From the NCBI GenBank assembly GCA_949987565.1, contig OX465107.1:2140184-2204183 (forward strand): a DNA stretch of 64,000 nt. The letters run 5' to 3'. The position numbers and the translations under genes were made by a program. Shown here one piece after another: positions 42,120-56,100 of this stretch (the first letter of the stretch is position 1; each line of letters opens with the position of its first letter). A model generated the notes under the pieces. That model made no database searches and had not been told where the DNA came from. It saw only the letters and a program-made list of their open reading frames with translations. This stretch comes from Luidia sarsii. Lineage: Eukaryota; Echinodermata; Asteroidea; Paxillosida; Luidiidae.

Positions 42120-43083
42120 GCTACTATAAAGTTGACACTGGCTTGCAGTTGCTGTTGCACCATTGTGAAGGCGAAAGCGAAAGCAGCTTACCTCCCATAG
42201 CACTGCTTGCCAGAACCCATGTCAGAACATAATGCTACAACCATCCATGCTAGGACTAAATCTTCTATACTCTGCCCACTGTATTTGTTGGTATACACCC
42301 CTGTTATGCAACACGACTCACTCACTCCTTGACAATTATTTTCCTAAACGTGATAAATGAATATTCTTAATATGTACCGGTTCTTGCCAATGCAGATTTA
42401 ATTAGCCTTACATACACCAACTGCCCGATACCACACTGGGTTAGTAAGGACAAACCACAACAAACTGACAAATATTTACCAAACACTTTCAACAGTGTAT
42501 TAATAATCTGGTGTAATGTATTTCATAATTTGGTTCACATAGTACTTAATTTACTTAACTTTCTCAAACCTTAGCTTACTTGTACTAAATATTGCAAGCT
42601 GCACATAAGAAATCTTTGGGGTGGTAAAATGATCTTACAAACTAGGTACTGTCTATAGTACCAGTAATAAAAATGCGTCCAACAAAGGAGATGATTCAAT
42701 CAGCCAATATCACATTTGTAATGTCGTGTGGCCAGGGAAAGTATGCTAGAATCATATTGGCTGTAAGCAGGTTCGTTATATAAATCACAAAATCACTTTA
42801 AGTTCAACAATAGTCAACGACAACATTTTAGTTGACCCCAAAATTATAAAAGTTCATTTCATAAGGTAAAATCTGCTCTCAAGAAAATCACAACATGGCA
42901 ATTATACTCAACTGCATTCATTTCTGCGTTTTTTTCTTCTTCTGATAAATAAAAAGAAAACTGGAAGTTCAAGTTAATGGGTTATTTACAAGTATACACA
43001 ACTTTGATGACGCTACTATAGTACAATCAAGGTTTTGGACAACTCTTTCGTCTCCATAGTTTTTGCCCCCATAAAATGTTTCA

Positions 43084-43124
<41 letters not shown>

Positions 43125-44464
43125 TGCAGTACTTGCTTCTTGGTAACACGTGTACAAAATGCCACCGAATGTGAAAAAAAAATACAATCTTCAAATTTCA
43201 TTTCTTTTAATAGGTACATTGAGATGCACAAAAAATAAAACTTTCCATTATCCAAAGCGAGCGTAGGAAGATATACATGAGTCCCTGATAGAATGCCACA
43301 GTACTGTTAGTACTTGAGAAGAAAACTCTTCTTTATAATATAAACTTTTTTTTTCATTATATAAGGCTTAGGCCTTTTCCTTGAGCAAATTTCACACAGC
43401 TTCTTAGGCACAAATAACTGCTCAGCAGGAAAAGTCGTTTTCAAGGATTCAACATTCAGGACATGTCCTGATCCGGTCAAGGATTCTGTGCCAATTTCTC
43501 AAATTGTTTTACACATTTCCCCCCCGTCACATTTTTCCTCGACTTTGTTTTGAAAAAAAAAAAAAAAAAAAAAAAAACTAGCATTGAAAGCTGCATCCAC
43601 TTTGTGTGATCCCCCGAACTAACATCAGCTAAGTTCACAACAAAATTGTTGTTTTGTATCTGAAAGAAAATGGATATGTGCTTCTGACTGGTACCCCCAC
43701 CCCAGCAAAGATTGGCAGTTGGTTTGACAGGGTCATGCTCAGGGTATTTTCAAACAGGCTGAAGAGAAAGAGGCACGATTTGCAAGGTGGGTAGATATCT
43801 ATTTCTTTGGTTGCAGGTCATAAAAAAACAGGAAAATGCAGTTGAACTGTCACAGTACTATCCTTTCACTAAATCTGAAGAAAAATATATCAATCGAAAG
43901 CACCCCCTAAAAGCTAAATGCCCTCCAAAAGAATGATTCCATTAATAAATTCAGGTTTGAATAATACATATTTGGCTTTTAAATGAGATATGCCAACTTT
44001 TTAAAGAAAACCAAAAAATATTTGCAATTTACTTGAATGCGTGTTTCAAACAGAAACAAAGTTTGTGCAGTGGCAAATGAATCCCCCCCACCCAAAAGAA
44101 TCCCCCAGCCGTCCATCCCAATAGTAGACATGAGTAGCCTTGTAAAAAAACAAGACAGTCACACCTTGTTCTCAACAAGGTGGATTAACACTACTAAGGC
44201 AAGAGTCTCAATTCAACCGATAACACTTGAGTTGTGCCAATAAAAAAAATACAACAAAAATACCCCCACTCCCAATACACACAAGGACAAGTCCAACACA
44301 TTATACAAGAACATGACCATTCAAACCACCCAGCGCAGTGACCGAGTGCAGTCAAGTTTACAGTTGACTGTGGCCGATATCTCTAAGCAAGGTGGGCATT
44401 TGTGAGATCGTGTGTCCGATGCTGGTACTTCCTTTGAGCGTTTGGAGGCGGAGCGTTCTCGTTC
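42120..44464. other. AT-rich spacer / probable 3'UTR of the SLC4 gene
   Basis: No exon seen. Contains an AAC/CAA trinucleotide run (about 43,085-43,124) and an A homopolymer (about 43,552-43,577). Part of this is likely the 3'UTR of the minus-strand exchanger, but I could not place its end. A minus-strand AATAAA was not identified with confidence. Confidence 0.45.
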
Positions 44465-44533
44465 TCAGACGGGCATGTGAGTCTGATACTCGTCTTCCTC
44501 CTCTGGGTCCACCTCTGCCTCCTCATTGTCGAG
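44465..44533 (-). CDS. SLC4A2/3-like: SLC4 exon 21: acidic C-terminal tail and stop
   Basis: 22 codons plus [23 protein letters not shown], then PV. It corresponds to the AE2 tail (LDANEAE ... MPMPV) and carries the LDNEE acidic motif. Confidence 0.93.
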   Translation of the reverse strand, partial: LDNEEAEVDPEEEDEYQTHMPV

Positions 44534-47500
44534 CTGCAGCGTGGGAGAACGGACAAGTGATAATAGCACTCGGGAAATGTTACATCTATGATGCAACGCG
44601 GCACCCGCTGCTATACGTTATTCCAATCCGCCGCCACGCGATCTAGACCAGCTCGGTGGTCAAGTGGTTAAGACATCCGTAGCAGAAAGCAGGAGTTGCA
44701 GGTTCGAATCCCATCCGAGCTGAAGTTAAAGAATTAGGGCTTCCTTAACTGTGTATCTAAACGAGAAAGGAATATCGATTCCTGCAACTTTCTTTGTTTC
44801 AAAGGCCTTTGAGAAAGGTCCTGCTAGAATTGAAACGTCAGGTCCTTCTTAGTTTTGAAACCGTAAAGACTACTTAACACTATCAATGCATAGCTGCCAG
44901 GCTATCTTAAAGGAAATCAGGAATAATGCTACAAAAGAGGAATCACAGAGCAAACCACAAAGGAATACTGGTACATGAGTAAGAATCTTGCAAAAGGTGA
45001 TATATTTTTACCAAAAAAGAGTAATGATTCCTCCAAAATAGGAATGGTTGGCAGCTATGTCAGTGACATAAGTTGAAAGTGAGAAATACTCACCGCATCC
45101 AGCTCTGAGGAGGAGAAGAGCCTCTCCAGGAGCCCTCGGACGGGAAGGAGGAGGATGAGGAAGAAGGGGAAGGCGAGCGCCGCAGGGGTGCTCTTGACCG
45201 TCCAGAGTAAGGCCAGGCAGATCAGCTGGATGCTGGTGAACATGTGCATGCGGAACGACTTGACCTGCAGCCATTTGGGGGGGGGGCAACCAAAGCGACA
45301 TCCGTTCTGAATGGAGAACCACTATTGATACTTTGAGACGAAGAAAACTTGGACTTGACCGGGATCTGAACCCGAGATCTCTGGTTTGGCATACCGGTGC
45401 TCTGACCATCTGGGGCCATTTTCATAGAGCCGCTTATGGGTGAAAATCGGCTGAGCAGGAAAAATCTTCCTGATGCATTATTATGATTACAAACCCCACT
45501 TGTGATGTCAATCGATTTTGATTGGATTCCACTCTTCTTTACTTAGCATGAAACAAAAGCAAAGTTGGGGTTGGCAAGGTAATCCGATGAATGATGACTT
45601 TCTGTGCTTAGGCAAAGTTTGGCACTTAAGTAGCTCTATGAAAATGGGCCCTGAGCTATTCAGCCCTTAGATGGTAGCCTCCCTTGATTATACGAGTGAT
45701 TCTTGATCTAAGATCACCCCGCGTGAATGGACCCACCTTCCTGGTGTAGGGAACGTCTGGGTGGTGCTTGACAGGCATGAACATCAGCTTGGACCTCTCC
45801 ACCATCTGAAGGCCGTTCAGGGACACGATGCCCATGTACAGGAAGACACCGAAGAGCACCGCTATGGGGACCTGTCTCAGGAGTGGTGCCAGCGCAATGG
45901 ACAGGCCTGGAATGACGAAACCACAACGTGATGATGTCATCAGTATATCTAGACCTTTTTTTAGTACTTAAAAACATGTGGTCCACACTCACCCCAATGA
46001 GTTCAGGCGATCTGGTATCTTGTGTTCACAAGTGGTAAAACAAAATCAACTTTATATCGATTGGGTCATTTTCAATTAATAATTTTCCTTTATCAAATTT
46101 TCAAAAGTGTAAATTTTCTGTTTTAAATAATTAATCTCAATCCTCAAACGTCAAACGTCAATCGTCAATTGTCAACCATCAACCATCAACCGTCAACCAT
46201 CAACCATCAACCGTCAACCATCAACCATCAACCATCAATCGTCAATCGTCAATTGTCAACCATCAACCATCAACCATCAACCATCAACCATCAACCATCA
46301 ACCATCAACCATCAACCATCAACCATCAACCATCAACCATCAACCATCAACCATCAACCATCAACCATCAACCACCAATCGTCAATCATCAAGCATCAAT
46401 CAACAAGCATCAATCCTCAATGTTCCTTTTGTTCACAGCATTCCAAAGTTGAGGACTCACCGATGAAGAGATTGACCAGGAAGCCGGTCACCCGCTGCTC
46501 CCTGATGCCCTCCAGGCGTGGCCGCTCACCGGGGGCGTGGGTCTTGCTGTGGATGGACAGGCTGCCCAGGTGGGTGACCGAGCGGACAGTGGCTGAGCAC
46601 ATCCAGGGCAGACCCAGCAGGGAGTTGACGCCGGCCAAGACGCCGATGATGAACATATCCAAGTGGAAGCCCGAACCTTTCTTCAGTCTGTTGTCCTTCT
46701 TGTTGATGATAAGGCTGCACCAAGAATTGTTTTTTTTCCCAAAGGAGTAGAAAGAGGGACAAATTTAAAAACGTCTGCCCTCAAAATGGGACACTTTGGA
46801 GCACTGTCTGAGATTTGATGAATAAACGCAGGTGGGTTGATGAGGAGAGGGACAAGCAGAAGGTGAAAGAGTGGAAGAAGGAAAAGGGGGAGAAGCAAGG
46901 AGGGGAGGGGCGAAGGAGGAGAAAAGGAGGACGGAGGAAGAGAAGGGGAGGGAGGGAAAAGGAGAAAAAGAAGGAGGTGGGGAGGACAAGGGGAGGGGGT
47001 GAGAGGGGGAGGACAGGGGGTAGGAGAAAGGAAGGGGGTAGGAGAAGGGGAGGGGAGAAGAGGGACGAGGAGAGGGAGGAAGGGGTGGAGAAAGGGAAGG
47101 GGAAGAAGGGGGAAGAATGAGAAGGGGTAAGGAGGTGTACAAGGGGAGGACAAGGAGAAGAGGGTGGAGGAGAGAGGGCAGAGGAAGAGTCGGGGAAGGA
47201 GAGGGAACAGAAGGAGAAGAGAAAGGAGGAAGAGAAGAAGAAGGAAAAGGTGGAAGAGGAGAGGGAGGAGGAAGAGTACAATGATGATGAGCACAAATCC
47301 CACAAGAAAATGGCACACAAGGTGCCACCTCCAATCTCTCAGCACAAATCTCGTCCTCATTCCCCCCCTGCCCACCGGCCCACCGGCCAGAAACCCTCTA
47401 TGAGTCCCCGTCGCAACTCACCTGGTGATCTGCGACTCCATGTAGATGAGGATGAAGCTGAGGAAGGCGGGCAGGATGGCGGCGAAGACCAGGCCCGCGG

Positions 47501-50105
47501 GCAGGGGCCGGGCGATGCCCAGCGGGTTGACGAACCAGCCCCTGGCGCAGCTGTCGGTGGGCTCCAGACCATCGGGCACTTCCAGTTTCTAACGGGCAGA
47601 GAGCACAAATCATCCCATTTCCGTCAGAGAAAACAGATCGGTCTCAACAAGGCCTGACATTTCAGTCCTTGACGGACCTTTCAAAGGTCCCAGTAAGACG
47701 GAAACATCACGCCCTCTGATCCAAATAAATGGTTACCAAAGACAGCTGTCTGTTACATTTGTGTGTTATAAAAAAACGCAAGGTACCAATCTTCAGAAAC
47801 TGAAAACAGACAGGAAGGCTTGGGCCGCTGAAGATATTACTACATTTAAATTTCCGTCACCAATTTTAGAATGATTTCTAACAATTACTTCACTGTCTAG
47901 AGGCTTGATAGTTGGGTAGTTCATTGATGTGACAATTGCCATTCCAAAACAAACAATGAAATATAATTCTATACAACAATTCAGTGTATTTTCACATCTC
48001 TAACTGTCTTCAACTTCTACCCATCCTCTTCAAGGAAAAAAATCTGTAGCAAGGCTGCTGCCACGAAATAGTACATGCCTTGCCTACTCTTCGAAAATTG
48101 TCTCCTTCAATATCGCCTCATCTGACATATGCTGAATCTATCTGAGCAAACTGAAGCTCACCAAGTACAGTGTGAATATCCAACATAGGTATCTTCTCAA
48201 TAGCACTGGAAAATTATCAGAAAGGATCATTTTTCCCATCCACCTACCTGAGTGTATGTCGTTGGAGAAATGATCAGATCTAGCGCCACCATGATGACTA
48301 TGGCGATGGGAATACCAAAGTCACCGATGGTTTTACGGGCCTGAAATTAGACGCAAACCCAAGATGAATGGAATGAAAGAAAAAATACAAAATCAAATGC
48401 AAGATATTCTAACAGGTCAGTTGGCATTTAATAATGAACTAGAGAATTGTCAAGATTCTTGTTGATACGGTTTTTGCTTTTCAGCAGTGGTCAATTTCAA
48501 AATCAGGAGGGTCTGATGTGGGATTTCTGCGCTTAACAGAGGATTTTAAATACCCAAACAACAGAGGAAAATGACGGTTGTTCGTTGAATTCGACAACCT
48601 AAATTTCAACAGCGACTGCGAATTCGGACAAAAACAACCCAGAAATATTTTTACTGACGGTGTTGCTTTACCTCCTCTGCCAAAATCAATTTGGGAAAAA
48701 CCCCGGAAATTAGCAGAAGACAGCGCAAAGATTTCTTTTTGCATTCCAGGCAGTGAATAAGTTCTTTTGCTTACGGAAGCAAGAAATAATATTGGATGTG
48801 AAATACGCTTACGTTAAAGTCCCTACACAACATTGGTCGAGGTCAAAGAATAGCATCCATACGTTAACTGATCCAACATATGCATAAAATAGCACACCTG
48901 TGAAAATTTCAGCTCAATCCGCCAACTGAGTCTCGAGAAAATCGTGAAAACCGCTTCATTTGTTTCGCGAAAATGCAGCATAAAACGCCGTACTGTTCCG
49001 AAAAATACTTAGATCTCAGTTGAGACGTAAACTATTTCTTTTACTCATTTCTCCCAAAATACATCATTTTAGGCAGAAATATTTCAGTGAGAGGTTTCTA
49101 ACATAACCATCTTCAAACTGTATAAGTTTCATGTAAATCTGTGGACATTTCTGTCTTTCGATCTGACCAATGTTGTGTAGGGGCTTTAAGCGCAGGATGT
49201 TTGCTTCCGTGAGGCAGAGCCATGAAATTCGGAGGTGATGGGTCGCGGCACACTTACCCCTCTGCCAAGGAAACGGCTGTTCCTCAGGATGCGCAGGAAG
49301 TAGGCCAGGAAGAAGGTGCCCAGGGTCAGGAGGGTGGAGAGGAGCGCCGTGTTGGGCATGTTCACCTTGTCCTCCGACGAGGACGTGCAGGCAGAACGGT
49401 TGCCGGCGGCCGTGCCGTTGTCGGCCGGCCACAGCCCCGCTGTGGTCATCACGGTGCCGTTCTCCTCCCCCTCCTCGCCGTAGGCCGTCTCCGTGGAGTT
49501 CAGCCAGTCGTCCGTCTCGTCGAAGCAGTAGCTCTCCAAGAGCGGATGAAGCGAAAACACCTCCACGGAAAACAACAAAACCGTCCGTGATGGGCAGAGC
49601 ACACAGGACTCAAAAAAATTGAGCTTCCAGTGGTGAGACCTGGGGAACTCTCTTTTGAGAAAGAGTTTGGCTCTGAGATGAGTCGGTGACTCAACGTTTC
49701 AGGCTGAGCGTGCTCTTTTAGGCATCAGGAAACTTGAAAAAGCTGTCAGGGTACTACAGTCTCCCTGAGTCCCCACCGCCTGAAACGTTAGGTTACAGGT
49801 ACTTGCACAAAAATCGCACTATACTCATCCTTAACCCCTAATAAATGGATATTATAAAAAAAATATAAAAAAATACTGATGGGTAAGGTCTGAGGTCATA
49901 CAAGGTAAACAAAGTCTTTTTTTTTTGACAGAACAACACCTTGAGCAAAAAAAACTCTTCCCACAGTGATACCACTGACCACGCCTTTCTTGGGGCTCAA
50001 GTTGTGGACCCCCTCCCCAGGTTGAGGCCTGGTCACTGATCCATAGGACAACAAACCAGAGACAGCAGCAGCAACAGCAGTCTCTTACGCAAACCCTATG
50101 GTCCT

Positions 50106-50141
<36 letters not shown>

Positions 50142-53100
50142 CGCTGCTCAACGACAGGGCCCGCACTCACTTTGGACAACTTCTTGAAGACTTCGTAGAT
50201 GAAGATGAGCGAGATGAGGAAGGAGAAGATCTCCTCCGTGAAGCGCGTGAAGAGCCGCACCAGAACACCGCCCTCTAGGGCCACAGTGACCGTGCAGATG
50301 ATGCAGATCCAGATGCCCACCCACGCCCGGAAGGGCAAGAACTCAATGTCGTTGGCCACGCAGAACTGCGACGGAAAAAAATTCAGAGGGACGACAGATT
50401 ACAGAGACGCCGTTCACACAGTGGACTGCAACATCCAATGAGACGTCAGCACATTCGAATATCACTCCAGTAACTTACAAGATGTTCACTGGACTTAAAC
50501 GAACAGCATCACTACGATGACCAAGTGATTCTATGTTACTGTTACTTCCCCTTCCTATTTCGTCCCCATCATTCTGCCTTTCAGAAAGGTCCTACGAGGA
50601 TTGAAACGCCAGGCCCTCCTAATTTTTGACAGCATTAGAGTGTTACATCAAAACAAAACAAAAAATTAGGAGGGCCTGACATTAGGAGGGGCTGACGTTT
50701 TGATCCTAGTTGGACTTTCTCAAAAGCAAAATTCTGCCTTTGAGAAAGGACCTGCTAAGATCGAAACGTCAGACCCTCCTAATGTTTGATACTCACTTTT
50801 TGGTCATTTTAGTCAGTAAGCAGTTTGAACAATGTTTGCACATTGCTGCGGTAAAACAAGAACCAGGTTACATCTGAGATAAAAAAGAAGAAGAGAAGAC
50901 GAAAGAAGTTGGCGAGTCACTCACGGAGTAGAGGTTCTCCTCAAAGACCAGCAGGGGACCCGTGGCACCGATGATGATGAGCGGCTGGCCAGAGGTCAGA
51001 GCGAAGACCACCCCGCAGATGGACGTGCCCAGAACCATCTCAGACACCCCCATCAGGTTGCCCGTCTTTTCAGCTGTCCGACAAGAACCGGGAGAGAAAG
51101 CCAAAACCACAAGTCTGTAACTACCCTTGGGCCAAGGGAAGTGCACGCACTGAAGACAAAAAATTCAGCAAAACCGGTACGACTCCAGAAGGACGACATA
51201 TCAGTTACACCAGACACATTCATACTCAGTGTGCAACAAGCTACCATTTCACACAATGAAAGGATCATTAATCCTATCCAGTTTCCAAAAAAAGCTACCA
51301 AAACTAGTCTTTTAATAGATTAATATACAAAAATTGCTGCAAACTTCTTACTGACTAAACTGACAAAATGCAAAAATTGTAGGATCATTCTACCTTTGAG
51401 AAAGGTCCTGCTAGGATTGAAATGACAGGCTCTTTACTCTTTCGAGGTTTAAATTTATCACTTGCCAGAAAAGAATAATGAATACCAGCTCTTTTCAGAG
51501 CCACATTCTGTCTCAAAAGATATGCGTTGCATGGTGTCACCAAAAACCTTCCACTTGGCCAAAGTTTGCCTTAATGTGGCCAAGTTGAAGGTTTGCGGTG
51601 ACAGTGACTGTCCATGTAACAATTCTCTTTCGAGAAGGAGTGTGGCTCTGAAAAGAGTCGGTAACTCAACGTTTTGAGTACTCGTCATCAGGAGACTGGC
51701 GGAGTACACACTGCCCGAAACGTTGAGTCACCGGCTCTTTTCAGAGCCACACTTCTTCTCGAAAGAGAAGTGTTACATGGTGTCACCGTAAACCTTCCAC
51801 TTAGTTTTTCCACCATGCAAACCTTCAAGTCTTATCTAATGCGGCCAGCTAGCCACATCGGCCTTGCAAGGGACTATAGGCCCTTCCCTTCAGCACACAG
51901 GGTACTGCTATAGTGAAACTGGCCCCCATTCGTGGCCTCCTAACCAAAATACTGGCCCCCAAACTGGTCCGACTGGGAGCGGACCACTGGCCTTACCCAG
52001 GAGGCCGCCAAAGGTGATGGCGGGCGAGATGCAGGCGAAGAACATGAAGAAGATGGAGGCGAAGCACTGGAGGTTGAGGGAGTCCCGCAGGTCGCTCAGG
52101 TACCACGGGTACCGCCTCTTGATATCGTTGACCAGGCCCCCAAAGAGGCAGCCCGTCCGCTTCAAGGGGTCGATGAACTTGGCCCGCTTCTTCGGCGTCC
52201 TCACCTTGTCTGGAAGGGGGGAGGGAAGGGTGGTGGAGTGAAGGTGCAAAACAAAAAACCAATCAAACAATTGAAATTTTGAGTTTGGGGTTTTACTGCA
52301 ATTTCATAGAGCCGTGTGAAAATTTGCTTTAGCACAAAAAGTCATGATTCATAGCATCGCCTTGCCAACCCAAACTTCAGTATTGTTTCATGCTAAGTAA
52401 AGGAGAGTGGACTACAAGTCACAAGCAATTGACATCGCATCGCAGGGCTGTTTGTAAATCCTGTTTATACAAGGAAGACTTTTCATGCTAAGCAGATGGT
52501 CATGCTGAAGTGGCTCTATGAAATTGGCCCATGGTCTCAGGACTAGTCTCTTACAAAAACGGGGGGGGGGGGGGGGGAGAACACATGTAGATCAGGCCCT
52601 AGAAATGTTTTCAAGTTGTTTTTATAAGCAGTTTGCAGGAGTTTTGACTCGCTTTCTAAAGTTGCTCTGTATCGACTAAAATGACCAGAGAAAGGTCCTG
52701 CTAGGATCGAAACGTCAGCCCCCACAACCCCCCACCCGACCCGACTCTTTTCCGAGCCACCGTTCACACTCACAGTCCACTTCGGTGGTCTCCCTCCTCA
52801 GGAGGTCTTCGTCGTCCATCTCCTCCTCCTCCTCCTGCAGGGCGTCCTTGAGGTTGCGCCGCTGCCGCATCTTCATGTTCTGCGTCCTCAGGATGGGCAG
52901 CAGCAGGTCCTTGTCCCAGTTGCCGGCGGGCAGCACCACCGAGTCGTCAATGAACTTGTTCATGGCGCTCAGCAGGTCCTCCATGCAGTCAGCGCTGTAG
53001 GCCGTCTCGTGGAACGTCTACGGGGGACGGGTAGCACACGCAGTTCAATTGAATAACGCGAGCATGGTGCATTCAACAGATCCTCGTCCAATAATTCACA

Positions 53101-56100
53101 GTTCATTAAAATGTGATTACGAAATATGTTGCAAACTGCTTACTGACTGAAATTACCCAAAATGCAAATCTCAAAAATTTAGTGGGCCTGACGTTTCGAT
53201 CCAAGGAGGACCTTTCTCAAAGGCAAAGAAAGGTCCCGCCTTTGAGAAAGGTCCTGCTAGGATAGAAACGTCAGGCCCTCTAAATTTTGAGATTCATTCA
53301 AAAGTGTGAGAAAGGTCCTGCTAGGATCAAAATGTCAGGCCCTCTCAACTTTTGAGATTTATGTATTGCAGGTCATTTTAGTCAGAGAGCAGCTTGCAAC
53401 AGTTTTTGTATTAACTTCAAAATGTGCGAAGGACGAGTCTTGCCAAAGATGAGTTTGGTGAAATCGGTCATAGGACGCATCATAGCTAAGATCGATCTTT
53501 TTCAGCCCGGTCAATCCCACGTCCTGAGATCGATCTTGAAATAAGTTTTGTAAAATCGGGGCTCCTGCTGATCACCGGGGCGGTTAGGGAACACGGCTCA
53601 CCTCGCTGGACATGAGCGTGGAGAAGCAGCGGCCGATCTCGTGGTAGTCCACGGCCACGTCCACGGGGCCCAGCAGCACGAAGACGAAGCGGACGGGGAT
53701 GGGCACCTCCGAGAAGTTCTCCAGCACCGTACCCTCGGCCAGCCGGACGAAGACCAGGGCGGGCCGCTTCAGGAAGTCCACCTCGCCCACCAGCACCGTG
53801 GTGGCCTCCGCCCCCGCCGGGATCTTGCGCATGATGCCCTCCAGGCGCTGCTGGTCCAGGCGGCGGGCGAAGGAGCGGGAGATGTGGAGCGGGCGGGGGC
53901 CGTGGGGGTTGGGCGGCGGCTGGAGGAGACCCACGGGCGCCTCGTCCTCCAGCTCCGTGATGTTCAGCTCCTCGCGGGATGGCATCAGCATGGGCACCTT
54001 GACATCCTGCTGCAGAGGGGAGGGCAGGGGAGGGGAGGGGAGGGGAGGGGAGGGAGAGGAGGGGAAGGCAGGGGAGGGGAGGGGACGGGAGGGGAGGACA
54101 GGGGAGGGCAGGGGAGGACAGGGCAGAGGAGGGGAGTGCAGGGGAGGACAGAGGAGGACAGAGGAGGACAGGGGAGGACAGGGGAGGACAGGGGAGGGCA
54201 GGGGAGAGGAGGGTTGGGGATGGAAGGGGAAGGGAGGGCAGGGCAGGGGAGAGGAGGGCAGGGGAGGGGAGGGTTGGGAACGGAAGGGGAGGGCAGGGCA
54301 GGGCAGGGCAGGGCCGGGGAGGACAGGGGAGGGGAGGGGAGGGCAGAGGAGAGGAGGGCAGGGCAGGGCAGGGGAGAGAGGAAAGGAACCCCCAATAAAA
54401 AGGTCAACCACGAATCATAACAAACCATGGAATTACATCCAAGGTTGTGTGATCTCAATCAACGAATTCAAAAAATTTCAACAATGGCAAAGAAAACTTG
54501 TACTTGGAACGGCTGGATAACTCAGATGGTAAGAGCGCTGGTACACAAAACCAGACATCTCTGGACTTAGATAGCAGAAACCATTCCTTAGTGCAGTTTA
54601 GAAATGTGCACAAACCTACGGCAGGGTATAGGGGTGAGTGACTCTGCCCGACTCTCCCATCCCTCTCTGAGGGACTGAGGAAGTGAACCCCCCTCTAAAC
54701 TACGTGGTATGGACCTACTAACAAAGTCATGAAGGGTGGGGTTAGTGTGGTCAAGCATGGGGTCAGAAGGTCAGTCTATATGAATTGTGTGTCGCTGCAC
54801 ACAGGGTCCCTTCTCGCAGGGTTAAAAAAAAGAGAGAAAATCGTTCATGTGGTCTTCTCACCTCATACTTGAGCTCCATGTCGGCTGGCTCAGTGGCGTG
54901 CTTGGCCATCTTGTCCTTATCATGGCCGGACAGACTAATGGCAGACATGTTCTTCAGTATGCCTCCTCCCTCCTTCAGATGCCTGGTTTGAGCAAAGGGT
55001 CACGTTGACTTAAAAGCACGAGTGTTGAGGGGAATCAATAGCCTCAATAAAAAAAAAATCACAGGGAATCGCTAAGGCGCAAAAACCCACCAAAATTGTA
55101 TTCAGATTGGAATTGATTTCACCAAGCCTGACCAATCATCGCAACTCAACTTTTACAAAAAGTTCATCCATCCTGCAGTCGATTTCACCAAACTCATCGT
55201 AACTTACGAACAATTGTAAGACGATGAGCGATGCACAGGTCGCAGCGGGACGTAGTTAACCGCGCATTGCTCATCATCTGACAATTCAGGATGAGTTTGG
55301 TGAAATTGATCCCTGTTCTCGTATGGAGAAGTTTCATTATCTCCAAGCGTTTTTTTTTTTTCCGTTTTTTTCGTTCTTATTAGTGAGCTCAGTGAACATT
55401 AAAGTAACGCTTTCTGTTGAAAGAAATACAGCCAAGTTGTAAGAATGTCTGCGCTAAATGCAAGGGTATGAAAAAAGCGCAGAGTAAGGCATTTAAAGGC
55501 AGGTAGATTTATGAGTACGCTGTAACAAAAGCCCCCCCCCCCCCACTATTTTTAATTGCTTGCTGAATGAGGCAGCTTTTCAACCCAAAATATAGGCTCC
55601 AGTATGTGTTGAGAAAGCAGCGGATAGAAGCAATCGGCAGAGATGGCAGCGTAGCACAGGAAATAAAAACCACCATCATCCCCCCGGTGATTAGAAAAAC
55701 GAGACGAAATGACGGAGCCATAAATTGTGATGGAAATGACAGTGCACCGCGGTTCGACATCTCAGGCCTTTTCCCAAAAAACCCTGGCTCAGGCTCCGGC
55801 TCAGGCATTGTCTAGAGCTGCTACCCCCCAAAAAAATGAAACGCAGGTTCGGGTACTTAGTTTTGATCCTAGTAGGACCTTTCTCAGTCTGTCTTTAAGA
55901 AAGGTCCTGCTTGGATCGAAACATCAGGCCCTCCTAATTTTTGATATTCGCTCATTGGACATGTTAGTCAGTAAGCAGTTTGCCACATTTTTGCATATTA
56001 CTAAAGTTGAAACTTGTTCAATTTGTTTCTTTTTTCTTTGGCAAAACCAAGGTCAAAGGACTTTGCTTTTTATGCCTTGTACTTTCAAAAGGCTGACGAG

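Noticed and set aside
44650..44721. Functional tRNA gene
   Set aside because: Acceptor stem and A/B boxes are recognisable but the T stem is mismatched and the anticodon arm is unclear; similar heads occur as dispersed copies, so SINE or pseudogene.
46683..47375. Leu/Ser/Pro-rich minus-strand frames of up to 230 codons
   Set aside because: Antisense of a purine-rich low-complexity tract in an SLC4 intron; no homology to exchanger domains.
53584..54411. Pro-rich N-terminal extension of the SLC4 exon 10 frame
   Set aside because: The upstream part is the intronic CCCCT tract; the CTGCAGCAG acceptor at 54,010 starts the exon.
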